In this document: piece by piece, positions 10,800 to 22,951 of the stretch
Layout of the letters: every line of letters begins with the position of its first letter
Position numbering within the stretch: the first letter of the stretch is position 1
DNA from: Dipteronia dyeriana
Lineage: Eukaryota > Streptophyta > Magnoliopsida > Sapindales > Sapindaceae
Assembly (NCBI GenBank): GCA_032871835.1
Contig: CM065300.1
Coordinates: 112,961,088-113,025,087 of the forward strand
Direction of reading: 5' to 3'
Length of the DNA: 64,000 nt
The notes under the pieces: generated by a model
What the model saw: the letters and a program-made list of their open reading frames with translations, nothing else
Told to the model about the DNA's origin: nothing
The model's database searches: none
Translations under genes and position numbers: made by a program

Positions 10800-11545
10800 A
10801 AATTCTCTAAAACGTATACGTCTAAATTCTAGACGGAGGTGAATATGTTTTTAACTCAATTGATTACCAACTTTTTGAGTTAATCAAAATTAATAAATCT
10901 ACCCCATATTATCAAGCATTCAATAAAACAAAAATGTGCATAAAGCAATAAAAACACGCGATATGATTTACTTGAGAAACCCTCAATTGGGCAAAACTCA
11001 CGGGCAATCCTTATAGCCACATACGGTCCACAAAATCCACTATTTGAATGAAAGTTTACAACATATTTTGACCTTCCATCACACCATCCACGGTTACTAA
11101 CTCTTACACTCTACTCAACAGGCATATAATAGTGATCTTGGACCAACAAGCTTGTGCACCAAACAATTAGTCACAAAGCTTAACAAACAATGAAGAGATT
11201 AAGCAACCTAAGTGAATATGTGAAAAAATTCTAGATGAAAAAATGCTAGGTTAACACATTTTAGCTTATCTAAGGATTAATGATGACAGTGAATGCAAAT
11301 CCTAGATATCAAGTCTCTAAACGCAAGTGCAAGTAGATTTAGCAAGAAGGGTAAAATGGTCCTAAATCCTAGTTACCAATAATCAATGTCCTAAACCAAC
11401 AAGCAACAACCCAATCATGTTACAAATGCCATCAAGCATAAAGACATGCAAAAAATTCACATAAAAGAGCTAAACCTAGGCAAAACAAGAACCAAAGAGA
11501 TGTAAAGAGATGCAATAAAGGATTAGGGCAAGTTCAAGTTACCTA
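10798..11545 (-). mobile_element. Element H (SIRE-like copia), 3' LTR, distal segment
   Basis: On the minus strand the LTR ends ...GAGAATTTCA at 10798, next to the TA repeat. The segment is non-coding and stops at 11545, where LTR C2 begins. Its continuation is found at 33453 down to 32935 (displaced by the inversion) and 53662-53909. Together the three pieces give an LTR of about 1.5 kb. The assignment rests on target-site matches at both interruptions and on the SIRE-like RT and RNase H that follow at 55150-58458. Confidence 0.65.
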
Positions 11546-13617
11546 TGTTGGGGTTTATGCACTAAACATGTAATTTGTTAATGGATTTATGAAATAAATA
11601 AAATGAAAAGTTCTATTCTTTCTTGTTGTGTTGTTTATTTTATAACTTGTGCATATTAACATCCTAGATTGTCGGATGTAATCTCGAACTGTGTATATGA
11701 GTGTCATATACAGATGGATATAATAAGAGTCGTGCAATCTAAAGAGTCCTTAGATAACAAATAAAGTTAGGTACTTTATTTGTGGTAATCTATAGTAGCG
11801 GTCCATTTCGTAATGTACGGTGATTCTATCCTAAATCATTCATATGAGATATGAGAATAGAGGCACCTTGCATGATATGATCATATTGGACTGAGCCATT
11901 ATCTATATGAATCTCTCACTAAGATCTGTTTATTGATGAGATTCATATATATCAACTAATGATGAATATATGTGGGTAATCTTAATCCTGTGTGTCTTAT
12001 CGACTTCTTCAGATTAAATCGTGGTCTTTGATATACCATAGATGAGGTCAGGTGTATTTCCTAATCAATTTACTTTGTATGTTGGGACTGCAGTTTGGAT
12101 TGTGGCTGGGAAGGTTTGTACATAGTAGTGGAATCCACTTCTTCTTGTGAGAAGTGGATGGTAGTTCCCTTAAGGTTTAATTCGGGGCTTGGACAATATG
12201 AGCGCTCTCCTAATTCTGTGAGGAAATATGATTTATTGCCCATTAGAGAATCAATTGTACTTAAAAGATATATGTAATTAGAGGAGTATAAAGGACAATA
12301 TGACCCCACTCTAATTATGAATTACTGTGGAGGATCACACCATATGTAATAACTATATCGATGGACACCGAGTTGTATCGGTCTGCATAAAAGCGTTTAT
12401 AGTTGAGAGAGTGCAGCTTCGAGTTTTTAGTGGAATAACACTGAAGTTAATAATCGTGAAATGTTAATTAAAGAGTTTAATTAATTATTTCTGAGGATTG
12501 CTGGAGCTAAAAATACCGTGGGTCCATTAGGTCCCCTTCCTAGCCCGATCGATTTAGGTAACAAGGGTCACAATTAATTAATTGGATTGTCCAATTAATT
12601 GTGTTACAAAAGTGACACGTATTTATTTAGGAATTAATTGAATAATGAGATTATTTAATTAATGGATAATGGTGATTAAATAAATTAAGTAATGAGATTA
12701 TTTAATTATGTTATTAATCACTAAATGGAGGGTGTTAGTTGCTATTTGATTTAAAATAGAATAAGGTAATGTGATTATTTTATTAAATTAAATTAAATAT
12801 TTGAAATTGAATTTAAAATGTTTAAATTTAAAAATACATATTTTTTTAAATAAAAGATATGAGATATTTTTTATTTGAAAGATTTTAAAATCAAATAAAG
12901 ATATGATTAGTTTTTTAAAAGATATATATATATATATATATATTGTTTTCTTTTAAAAACGAGTAAGAGACATATCAAAACAAAAACAACAAAAACGTTA
13001 GACAATGCAATTGGCATGATATGCAAATTGGTGTGCATGTGAAAACAAGAAAGAGAATCAGGTACACAAAAAAGATATAAAAGAGATTTATAATTTTGAA
13101 AAAAGTGACATGATATCAATATACACATTATTTTGATGCACAATAAGACAACATTTTTTTTTTTTTGCTCTATGAAGTGATATTGCATAAGATGCAATTG
13201 GTATGTGCGTGAGAAAGAGATATTATCAACGCATACAACATACATATCATTGCATGTGTGCATGTGAAAATATCAAAGCAAGTGTGTACGGTGCAAGTGT
13301 TGCATATTGAATAAAAAGAAATTGTTTCTTCTTCTTCATTCTCTCTAAATCCTCCATTCAAGTTCCTGAGACCGTGTCGCACCCACATGCAGTTATCATT
13401 CCTGGGGTATAGTGAGGAAGATCTAGTGATTCAGACAAAAGCATGTCGTAAAGTGAAGGAGCCTCAAAACGTTGGTAAGATTTAATCTTCTTTTTTATAT
13501 TGATTTCAATTTCCTATATATACGTATATTTTATTATTATTATGATTTTAATTTTATTAGTTCCGAAAATAATTACGATCCCAAGTTCACTGGTTCCAGA
13601 TCCATTATGATACGTAT
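11546..13617 (+). mobile_element. C2: solo LTR of a copia family, main part
   Basis: The LTR starts TGTTGGGGTTTATGC at 11546 and is preceded by ACCTA. A TATA-like GCATAAAAGC lies near 12386. The sequence is non-coding. It is cut at 13618 by gypsy element G1. Its last 57 bases are at 33454-33510 in reverse orientation, ending GGTTCCAACA when read in LTR sense, followed by ACCTT. ACCTA/ACCTT is a plausible 5-bp target duplication with one change. No primer-binding site follows, so it is a solo LTR of about 2.1 kb. Confidence 0.7.
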
Positions 13618-14404
13618 TGTTATTGGGAAATTCTAAGTGATATGACATGTCAAAAGAAGAATAGGGTCAGGGGCACCACATCACTAGAAGAAGATCATAT
13701 TAAGTCAACGAAAGTAGGACTAAGAAAACCCGACCGTTTCCTCCCAACTCTGATAACACAGATGGTTGAGTTAGAAAACCCGATCAGGTTGTCAAGATGG
13801 TCGGGACCACGGTCAGGTTGAATTGACGATCGGGTAAACAAGAATGGTTGGAAAAATAAGCGATCGGACGTGCGACATGTGGATAGCATCCATATTTAGT
13901 AGGATCACGACCCAAATATACAGGAAAAGAGTTTGATTTGAACAAGGTTTCTAGAAGTGCACTTTAATAGGGAAATAAACTTCCCTATAGACATCAAAGA
14001 CCCGATTAGATAAGAGATTTAATACAATTAGAATACAATCAACTTGGAATGAGAAAGAAGAAGATTACGACTCCAATAAGTCAGAGTTTTATTCTATAAC
14101 AAGAACTTTCTTTACTTGTACATCAAGAATTAAGGTTCTATGCACGTATAAACAACCCAAGAAACACCCAAAAGGGTTGAACGCAATATTAAGAGAACAG
14201 GCGAGAGTGATTGAGTGTGTAATCTTTTTCCAACATAGTGAATTCTTGTTGCTGCCTTAGGCAACCGTGGATGTTTCCCCGTATTGAGGTTTTACCACGT
14301 AAAATCTAGTGTATCATTTATTTTCTCATTGTTTTTGTTTGTAATCAATTGTTACTTTGCTTTAATTGTGTGACGGGGGATTGGTCCAAAAATCACCATC
14401 AACA
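13618..14404 (+). mobile_element. G1 (Tat-type gypsy), 5' LTR
   Basis: A 787-bp LTR from TGTTATTGGG to ...CATCAACA. A TATA-like GTATAAAC lies near 14148. It is directly followed by the primer-binding region. It matches in inverse orientation the LTR at 33511-34198, which lacks about 100 bp of the R/U5 part containing this TATA-like box. The left flank CGTAT matches TGTAT beyond the other LTR at 4 of 5 positions. Confidence 0.8.
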
Positions 14405-14424
14405 ACTGGCGCTAGAAGGAGGGG
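14405..14424 (+). promoter_or_regulatory. Primer-binding site of G1
   Basis: ACTGGCGCTAGAAGGAGGGG immediately follows the LTR terminus. The TGGCGC core is the usual form in plant Tat/Athila gypsy elements, where it pairs with a tRNA 3' end to start minus-strand synthesis. Confidence 0.75.
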
Positions 14425-15027
14425 TCGAACCTTCAATAATATTTTATTTATGTGAGTTATTACGAAAGAAGCAAGCTAAAATCGTCATCATGGACATTGG
14501 TAGAGATAGAAGTCATCTCTCTGCAATGTAGACGCAAGTCATGATGCCAGTAACCCAGATCATACGGATATCGCTGTTATGGGAATAGATCCATCCTCAA
14601 GGACCTCGTTGTCCATCAGACCGGTTGCTGTTACAACCACAGGTGCGGCAGTAGGAATCTCCCCTGAGGCTTTCAAACAGATCCATGAATCCTTGTGAAA
14701 AGTCATCGAATATGCCATTAAGCAGGGGATTAGCATATCAGCCACAACCAACCTGAGTTCACCGTACCAGCTTTCCAGGCCAATCGTGACCCAAGATCCA
14801 AAGGTGCGCTCCGAGATAGTAGCAGTAACCCCAGGATCTCCCCAGAAACCTGGAAAAGATGAGGTGAAACATCACGGAAAGATGAGGCGTTCATACAGGA
14901 GAAGTGGCCTAGAAGATCGGGGAACGAGGGAACACCGGGAATCTACTTCACGGAAGACGTTGAGAGGTATAATGGAACCGAAACCTATCCCAAACGGGAG
15001 CATAGACATGATGACCAGAGGAAAATG
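14425..15027 (+). pseudogene. G1 leader and gag N-terminal part, cut by E1
   Basis: Open stretches on the plus strand (14540-14700 and 14786-15027) are rich in charged residues (KPGKDEVKHHGKMRRSYRRS), as is common in the N-terminal part of Tat gag. There is a stop near 14698. The frame is cut at 15027 by the E1 LTR edge. The rest of G1 gag is at 42502 and below on the minus strand, displaced by the inversion. The flanks AAATG (15023-15027) and AAAGG (reverse complement of 42498-42502) look like the E1 target duplication with one change. Confidence 0.6.
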
Positions 15028-17611
15028 TGAAAATACAAACACGGTTAAAAGCTCAAGGCTAACCTAGAGGGGCAGAAGGGGGGGGGGGGGTGTGAATAGG
15101 TTAGACACCTTTTTCGACTCCCTTAGAAACAAACAAAAGTTTGTCCCTCTAGATTGCTTGTATCACAATATATATATCAATTAAAGACACTTAATCAATA
15201 TATAAACTAAGTAAAGTGTGATAAAAACAAGTAATTGTAACACATACACAATATATATAATAGAAAGGAAGTCAACTTACATAAAGAGTTCTATCCATAG
15301 TATTCAAATAACAAATACAAATATAAGAGAGATAGGGATAGAGAAAAGTTGACACGAGATATAACGTGGTAAACCTCCAAAGAGGAAACATCCACTGGTT
15401 AGCAACCGCTGGCAAACAAAATCCACTAGTAGATAAGACAAGTACAATCTCTCAAGTGACCCCTTCACCTAGAAACTACCCTCCTATCCTACTCATGAAG
15501 ATGCCGTCCTCTTGCTCAACAATCTGAGGCCTCACACCTCTTGTCAAGACTTCCTCGCTCACCCTTCCGGATCCTCACGACCCTAGGCAAGACTTCTTGC
15601 TCAATTATCTGAGTCCTCCCGACTCTAGTCAAGACTTCCTCGCTCACCCTTCCGGATCCTTATGACCCTAGGCAAGACTTCCTTACTTGACAATCCGAGG
15701 TCTCCCATTTCTTTCCTAGACTTTGTTGCTCAACAACATAGGTCTCACACCTATTGTCAAGACTTCCTTCTCATAAGGAATCTAGGTGATCATGAATGCA
15801 AAACGCAAACAAGCACACAACATAGAATGTTATGATCAACATATCCTATGGAAAATACTAGACATGAGCATGAATGCACAAAACAAATGTAGTCTAGTCA
15901 ATCATGCATGTTTAATCTATCTAGATCATGTAAGATATGTTCAATATTAATTACAACCTAGATACATGCATAGATCTAAAAATTGAATCACAAGATATGT
16001 TCAATTAACACATAATCAAGTTTAAATCTCATAAACCAAAAACATGCTAAAATCATATGACAAAGTCATTTAGATTAAAGCTAAAGTTCTAGAGCATATT
16101 CCTATTCATAGATTCAACAAAGCACATGAATAGCTCAAAAGAACACAAACACATGTATCATTGTGAAATTTAGGCCAAAGAGAGCCTAATACATGTGAGA
16201 AACTATTTTTCACAAAATCAATCAATCGAAGATCATCAAATAGTCCTAGAATCAAAGCTAGCACAATACAATCCTAAACAAGTGAAAACATAGGCAAAAT
16301 TAAAACCTAACTCAACATATGAGATTTCAATTGAAACTCAATCTAGCTATTAATGAGTTCAAAACTCAAATCAAAACAATCACAAGACACATATATATGT
16401 TGAAGAAGGAAACCCAAGGCACTTGACCAAGTTTTAAAAGAAAACTTTGAGAGAAAATCAATACCTTAGTTGATTGATTAGACTCCAAAAAGAGCAATAA
16501 AACTAACTCAAACCTTCAGAGAAAAGATGGAAGATGAATAGAAAAACACTCTCAACTTTGAATCACTCAAATCGGAGTTCAAATGAAGAAGTTATGGTGT
16601 TTGGAAGGTGAGAAAATATGGAGAGAAAATTCTGCACTCAAGTTTTAAATTTCTTCTTAGAATGAAATGTGAGAGGGAAGGGAAATATAAAGGAGAGGGA
16701 AAGAAAAGAAACAAAAGGACCAAAATGCCCCCTTTGATAATGCTTCCCCGAGATGGAGCATGGGCATCTCGGGGCAGCAAGGAGTTGCGGCCGAGATGTC
16801 CACGCGCCATCTCGGGCTTGCACCATTTGATGGCCTTTGGCCATGGTGCAACTCCCTTGCACTCCTCTCGCGTTCTTTGACCATTCTTTGGCCTTCGAAC
16901 TCAAAATTCGAATCCGTTTATGGATTACGAACTGTGACTGTCTCATTGATATGGAAATATAAGATACTCAACCCAGAAAATAATAATTCGACTCGATATA
17001 TGAAGACGAAGACAATGTATGCAACATGAGTTGAAAGTGTAGTATCTTTTGACTTAGAACTTGAAATCAATAGTATGAGTAACCGAAATGATCAGAACAC
17101 AATCAAGAATGATTTAAGACTAAATTAAAGTTCAATATCCATGTTATACAAACATACATACATACAAACAAAATTCACACTAGAATGCAAACTACATAGA
17201 GATAATCTCCAATCATGCATTTTCCAAAACATGTTATTTTCATACCAATGCATGAGCATTCATCTTCAAGTGTGTGAATGTGTTATACATGGTGCACAAC
17301 GATGCAGGGACACATATGAATGAATTGTATGTGTTTGCCTATAATGGTGCACAATGATGTAGGGACACAAATGTATTAATTGTGTGTGTGTGCCTAAGCC
17401 TTGTAAGAAAAAAGATAAGGTCTTAGTATACCTTTGTAGAACCATATTACATCCTTTCTTTTTGAAGACTTTGAACTTGCTTTGAACTTGCTTTGACTAG
17501 TTGTTCCTTCTTCTTTGAAGCTTGAATCATCATGAATCTAAACAACTAAATCATTACAAGTAAACATCATTTTGATATGGAATTAATGCCAACACAATCT
17601 AAACCCTAACA
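15028..17611 (-). mobile_element. E1 (SIRE-like copia, gag-only), 3' LTR, complete
   Basis: On the minus strand the LTR runs from TGTTAGGGTTTAGATTG (17611) to ...TTTGTATTTTCA (15028), 2584 bp. It is preceded by a polypurine tract. It is nearly collinear with two partial copies: 22952-23461 (its last 510 bases) and 42503-44571 (its first 2.07 kb, other strand). It contains an 85-bp tandem repeat (about 15545-15715) and a pair of related units near 17287 and 17347 sharing GGTGCACAA and AGGGACACA motifs. Several open frames near 16590-17030 are chance frames, since they overlap on both strands. Confidence 0.9.
15545..15715. repeat. 85-bp tandem repeat inside E1 LTR
   Basis: CAAGACTTCCTCGCTCACCC followed by a TCCGGATCCT block recurs at an 85-bp spacing (15545 and 15630), with more diverged units toward 15770. 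The same array is present in the copy at 44360-44571, and the inversion breakpoint falls in its first unit. Confidence 0.75.
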
Positions 17612-17623
17612 ATCTCCCCCTTT
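17612..17623 (-). promoter_or_regulatory. Polypurine tract of E1
   Basis: Read on the minus strand, AAAGGGGGAGAT lies immediately before the LTR start TGTTAGG. Two further G-rich tracts lie upstream on the same strand (about 17879-17890, and 18009-18020 as AAAAAGGGGGAGAAAG). Repeated polypurine tracts are known in SIRE-type copia elements. Confidence 0.8.
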
Positions 17624-18328
17624 AGCAAATTCCATGTCAAAACACCTATACATTTACTACAAATATAAAAATGAAAACAGGTCACAAAATCACTTCCTCA
17701 CATTACAATGAGTAAGATTCCTATAACTAATCTTCATCAACTCCTGAACTTCATCTTGATCTTTTTTTGAAGCAACCTACAAATCATCTCAAAGCACAAT
17801 GCATATACAAGAGAAAAACAACAAATGACAACATATAATATGGATAAGAATATACAATAAAGTTCACAAATACATGTATCTCCCCCTCAATACATGCCAA
17901 AACACAAGAATTCTTAACCAAATCTTAAGACTAATTATTACATGCCATTGAAAGTTCAAAAGTTCACAAAAACAACATAAAAAGAAACTAAGTAACTAGT
18001 ATCTCTTTCTCCCCCTTTTTGACATGAAATGATGCCAAAAGTTAAGAAATAAACCTTAAGACTCAAATACTAGCTACTTGTTCCACCAAAGAAAGTTGTG
18101 CGAGTAGTTAATCTAACATAATGCTTAAGAGGTGGTCTTGAACTTGAAGCAATGCACTCCTCCAACTCTTTTATCCTGGCATCTTATTGAACAACTATAG
18201 CACTAAGTTCATCAACCTTCTCCTTAAATTGTGTAGCCCAATCTGGAAGAATGTTTGTGCTAATCACATGACTATCAACTTGAGAACTACTAAATAGTTT
18301 AAAAGTATCACAAGTCTTACCCTTATTC
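17624..18328. other. E1 3' non-coding region with polypurine-like tracts
   Basis: Non-coding DNA between the accessory ORF and the 3' LTR. It holds two extra purine-rich tracts on the minus strand. No gene is seen. Confidence 0.6.
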
Positions 18329-19132
18329 TTATATGACATGTATGACACATTTATCACAATACTTTTCGAAGGGTTGAACTAACACATCATCTTCTCTACT
18401 CTTAACCCCACAAGCTAAACACATTGAAGTTATAAACCCCGGTAAAAATGCAAGCTTTTTATCACCTCTAGTAGAGAAAGCTGCACTATCAATGTAATAC
18501 ATGAGAAGATCTTCAAGGTTTATAGGTTGATTAGTCACCAAGACATACACTATTTTGATCTTGTCCTTATTCAACTCGGTTGAATTCGAAGATCCAATAA
18601 TGTTAGTGCAAATGAATAGATGCCAAAATGCACTAGCCTTAGTTAACTCATGTTGACTAATATATGCTCTACTTTTCCACTCAAAAGAAGCATTGTCACA
18701 AAGAGTTCTACCCATGATATTAAGATTCTCAATGACATCCATATCTAGAAAATTAGAATCTATATCATTAGATAGCCCAAGAAACTTGTTAATGTTTTTC
18801 GGGTTAACTCTAAACACAACACCCCTAATTTCCATCAAAGCATCTAATAAGGTGGCACTTTCTCTATATTCAGGATAAAACTCTCTAACAAGAGTATCAT
18901 TCACAACTCTTAACATGCTCACCCAAGATTCCCAATTTCTATCCTTTAAGCACTTAAGAACATAAGAATCTTTGCACTTACCAAAGTCAATGCCTCTCTC
19001 TTGAAATATCTTCTTAGTTCCAAAGATCCCTAAATCTTTTGTCCTTGAAGCTTTGGATCCTTTTGAGGTAGACTTGGCTTTCACAACAGGATTCAATTGA
19101 TTTCCACTTCTGGTAATCTTAGTTCTTCCCAT
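18329..19132 (-). CDS. Putative plant transposon protein-like ORF in E1 3' region
   Basis: A 267-residue open frame in the same sense as E1 gag, between gag and the 3' LTR, where SIRE-type elements place an extra env-like or accessory ORF. Stretches such as DRNWESWVSMLRVVNDTLVR, LVREFYPEY and VVFRVNPKNINKFLGLSND match what I know of the 'putative plant transposon protein' domain (Transposase_32-like). The N-terminus is basic (MGRTKITRSGNQ...). I see no signal peptide or membrane segment and no catalytic motif, so the function is unknown. The frame is open to a TGA/TAA beyond ...KCVIHVI, which may be truncated relative to relatives. It is the best preserved frame in the stack. Whether it is expressed cannot be judged here. 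Confidence 0.6.
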   Translation of the reverse strand: MGRTKITRSGNQLNPVVKAKSTSKGSKASRTKDLGIFGTKKIFQERGIDFGKCKDSYVLKCLKDRNWESWVSMLRVVNDTLVREFYPEYRESATLLDALMEIRGVVFRVNPKNINKFLGLSNDIDSNFLDMDVIENLNIMGRTLCDNASFEWKSRAYISQHELTKASAFWHLFICTNIIGSSNSTELNKDKIKIVYVLVTNQPINLEDLLMYYIDSAAFSTRGDKKLAFLPGFITSMCLACGVKSREDDVLVQPFEKYCDKCVIHVI

Positions 19133-20822
19133 TTGTTCTTGTGTTATAAGATGCTAAATACATACAATAAAAGTGAGTGAAAGACAAAACAAGCATATTA
19201 CTCACAAAGATAAAAAAAAACAAAGACATATGACTTAAGAATGTATCATCATGCAAGACAAGAATAGTGAGTAATATCTTACAAGTATCATTAAGTCAAA
19301 ATATGCCAACATGTAACAAAATGAAGCATGTGAACATATCATAAAAGAGAACAATGTCTAGCATACAATGCTCCTCCTTGATAAATGCCATAACTAAAAT
19401 CAATGATAGCATAAAGTTCATACAGATGTTCACACAATCACACATTTAAGCAATTTGAAGAAATATTAACAAGATAAGCTTCATATGCTAAGAGAGATAC
19501 ACAAAGATTTTTCAAATTCTCTCATAATTCTTCAACAATTGCTAAAATATCATCATACTCATAAACAAAGTGTGTGTGTGAGAGATATGCTTCAAATATA
19601 TATCAAGAAGTAGTTTGATAATCAACATGCAAACAGTTTCCAACAACTATTCATCTTAAGCTTTTTCCATAAAAAGTCAAACCGATTATCATCCTGAATT
19701 TTTGCTTTTTAAGAGAACAAATTTCAACATATGAGCGTGTGTGTGCATGTGGCTCGTCATCCAATTTCTATTTTTCAACCCGAGCTCATTCGATTTTGAA
19801 CTATACTCCTTTTTAAGCATTCCCTATTTTCTTTTTAAACTTTGAATCAAAGAATTTTTCTTTTCATGATTCCATTTCAACACTTCTCCGATTTTTCCAT
19901 TTTTTTTTAACATAAACAAAATTCACTTCATGGTGGCTTTCACTCATCACAATGGTGTAGCTCTTTCCAACATTGGGTAGTTTCACAACCAATGTGTGTA
20001 GCCGTTTCCACGAAGGTGCTCGTTGAGTTCTATGTATTTACCGAAGCAAAATGGATACTAATCATGGGTCATTTTAAATGTACTTAAGCATAAAAACTTC
20101 AAGGTGTATCCAATATTTACATATTAGTAAACTCAACCTACTAGCAAAGCATATAAGAGAAGTAAGGTGCAATTTTAGAAAACCAAGATTTTATGGTTCA
20201 TAAGCACATGATCTAAGAGCAATAAGTAGAGACTTATTCAAGATCATTACTTCTCTAATGAGTAGCTTTCAAAGAATATGAAGCTCATATTTTCAAAAGT
20301 AATGCCACTAAATATACTATACACAAACAATCATCAATGTTAAGATCAATGTGAGCCATATCACTATTAGATCCTAAAATAGCAAATGTCAATGAGAACC
20401 ATATGTATGCTATACAAAATTCTCTAATATGACATGCTGTGAGATGTATATCAAAAATTGAGTTAAAAAAATGAATATATAAGAGAATATGCATTTGAGT
20501 ATAGAGATACCTTTTGCACATTATATTCACCAAAGATCATACTTCCGCCCTTTTTATGAGCACTCTTACCTTGAATGTCTTCATGACACCAAGTTGACGA
20601 TGTTTCACAACAAAAGTATAAAAAACATAATATCTCAACTCAATCAACACATATATCAAAAGAACTTCTCTAAAGTTAACCAACAAATTTTGACCATCAT
20701 AACAAACATGATGTGAGATAAAAAAGTTCATATTAATACATGGAGTATTTAAAGCTAGCAAACAAGAATTCTCAACACAATTGATATATTGCCTCAAAGC
20801 TATCTCACATGTGCTTCTTATA
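19133..20822. other. E1 internal spacer lacking pol
   Basis: A retrotransposon of this lineage should carry protease, integrase and reverse transcriptase between gag and the 3' ORF. On both strands I find only short AT-rich frames without any of these domains. About 1.7 kb is therefore non-coding spacer, which makes E1 non-autonomous. Confidence 0.65.
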
Positions 20823-21137
20823 TTAGTGATAAGAGCACTCACCCTTGAACCACTTGTTCTTGGGTGTACCTATACAAACATTTCCAATATCATCCTTGAC
20901 AACAATATTAAATCTAGAGTAAAATCCTTCAATGACTTGATTAACAAGAATATCATTAATACACTCTTCCTTAACATTTTCAACACATGCTTTGTCAAGT
21001 TGAACAAGATTAGTTTTCTTTCTACTCAAAAACTTCTTTTCATGCTTAGCAAAAATATCATGTTTTTCAACTTTCAAATCTTTAGCATGTTCAAGTTGAA
21101 GTTTAATCTCCTTATCTCTAGATTCATTTTCTAATTT
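20823..21137 (-). pseudogene. E1 gag C-terminal or protease-proximal remnant
   Basis: A minus-strand frame (20823-21077) directly follows the gag stop. It is lysine-rich and ends with TPKNKWFKGECS, which resembles the linker after the second gag zinc knuckle in SIRE-type polyproteins. No protease active site follows. I read it as a broken continuation of the gag frame. Confidence 0.45.
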
Positions 21138-22800
21138 TCATTTTTCAATATATTTATAACACCTAGGCTTAATATGACCTATTGTGTTGCAATAGTGGCA
21201 AATTGGAATAAAAGATGAGATTGTACCTTTTGGAGTTGAACTGGCTTCACTAGGAGTTTGCAAAGATACCTTATTCGCCAACTTCTTCTTGGCTCTTCTC
21301 TTCTTTTGTGGTTTCTTATCAATCACGACTTCATCCAAGTGAGTAGGAAGTGGTGCTTCCAAGAGCTCCTCTTCAACTACCAAGTCGTCTTCACCACTAT
21401 GAGAGTTAACAAGATTCCTAACATTAGACACACTTATAGAATCATTCACTAAGTCCTTAATGGCCTCCTTAGTCGTGTCAATCTCTTCCATTAATTCTTG
21501 TTCTCTCTTCTTCAAAGAAGATATCACATTATCCTTCTCAAGGTTTATCTTTTCAATTTCTCTAAACTTCTTCATAATATCACCTTTCTCACCAATAAGT
21601 CTACGAGTGACATTCACAAACTCATCTAGTTGTTTCTTGATCAAATCATCCTTCTCAACTACCTCTCTTAGAGCATTATCTCTATCTTCTTCAAGCTTTT
21701 CTATCTTGGCCAACAACTCAAGATTAGTAGGAATGGAACTAGAGCTTCCATGATGATTTGCATCAAAGTTCTTGTTTAAAGATATTGTACTATCAACATC
21801 TAGTAGAGAATGAGAAGCCGTTAGAGCTACAAAGTTGCTCACCAACTCTTCATAACTTGAAGACTCACTACTAGAGCTCTCATTATTACTAGAATTATCA
21901 TCACTCCAAGTAGCCGCCAAAACTTTGCCTTTCTTGTCCTTCTTAGATGGCTTCTTGGTGCACTCACTAGCAAAGTGACCGAAACCATGACAATTGTAGC
22001 ATTGAACATCTTTCTTGTTCATGGATTGACTATTCTTCTCATTCCCCTGAGATGATGTTTTCTTAACTCCCTTTTCCTTAGAAGAATTGTCTCTAGGCTT
22101 GGCATTCTTCTTTAGAAACTTCTTGAACTTTCTAACCAAAAAAGCCATCTCTTCATTTTCATCATCACTCTTCTCAATAACATTGAAAACGATTCGTTTA
22201 CTCTTAATCTTTGGCTTCAAGCACATCTCATAAGTTTGGAGAGACCCAAGCAACTTATCAATGTTCATGCTATCCACATCCTTGCTTTCCTCAATAGCCG
22301 TCACCTTTGATTTAAATCTCTTAGGAAGAGACCTAAGGATTTTCCAATTTAAACGCTCTTTTGAGATAGGTACTCCAAGTGCTTGACATTGGTTAGCAAT
22401 GTTAAGAAGCCAGAATTGGAAGTCTTTGAACTTTTCTTCTTCCCCAATACTTAAACCTTCAAATTGTGATGCCAACATTTGAAACCTTGATTTGTTCACC
22501 GTTAAGGTTCATTCATTAGTAACTTGGAGAGTATCCCAAGCTTCCTTTGTGGATTCAAGATTTTGAATGTATGAGAATTGATGCCCATCAACTCCTCCAA
22601 AGATGGCATTCATAACACGATGATGCCATTTAGCAACCTCAAACTCATTCGTTGTCCATTCACTTCTTAGCTTGAGTATCATGGTTCGATCCTCTTGAAC
22701 CATGGTAGGAGGACTATAACCTTCTTCCACTACCATCCAAGCTCTTTCATCAATAGAGCGGATGTAGGCTTTTATCCTCAACTTCCAATACCCATAGTTG
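21138..22800 (-). pseudogene. E1 gag (copia, two zinc knuckles), one in-frame stop
   Basis: Gag forms the virus-like particle and binds element RNA. Reading down the minus strand: an N-terminal segment with AYIRSIDERAW (from about 22781), the UBN2-like body (FQMLASQFEGLSIGEEEKFKD, LNWKILRSLPKRFKSKVTAI), a classical knuckle CYNCHGFGHFASEC (about 21970-22010, C-x2-C-x4-H-x4-C), a serine-rich linker, a coiled coil (LEKDNVISSLKKREQELMEE), a lysine-rich patch and a second knuckle CHYCNTIGHIKPRC near 21160. Two open blocks (22781-22509 and 22499-21138) are in the same frame, separated by one TGA after LQVTNE. The frame also slips near 22790, so the true start is uncertain. The length and two knuckles fit SIRE-type gag. 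Confidence 0.85.
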
Positions 22801-22932
22801 GTGCCTCAAAGTAATGGTGGCCTAGTATTTAAGGCACATTCCGCCATTACATAATCTTGTAAGCCCATGACTTCAAAAGCTTTGCCAAAACCGTGAATCT
22901 ATCACCTGGACTCTCACTAAGTACAATATAGT

Positions 22933-22951
22933 GTCCTGCTTTGATACCAAT
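22933..22951 (-). promoter_or_regulatory. Primer-binding site of E1
   Basis: On the minus strand ATTGGTATCAAAGCAGGAC directly follows the LTR end ...TTTTCA. TGGTATCARAGC is complementary to initiator methionine tRNA, the usual copia primer. This fixes the element orientation and marks 22952-23461 as a 5' LTR. Confidence 0.85.

Noticed and set aside
12907..13388. Minus-strand open frames of 72-118 codons
   Set aside because: They lie in LTR C2, are cysteine/isoleucine-rich chance frames and have no recognisable domain.
16592..17029. Several overlapping open frames on both strands
   Set aside because: They lie in the E1 LTR, recur in the LTR copy at 43073-43510, overlap in several frames and match no family.
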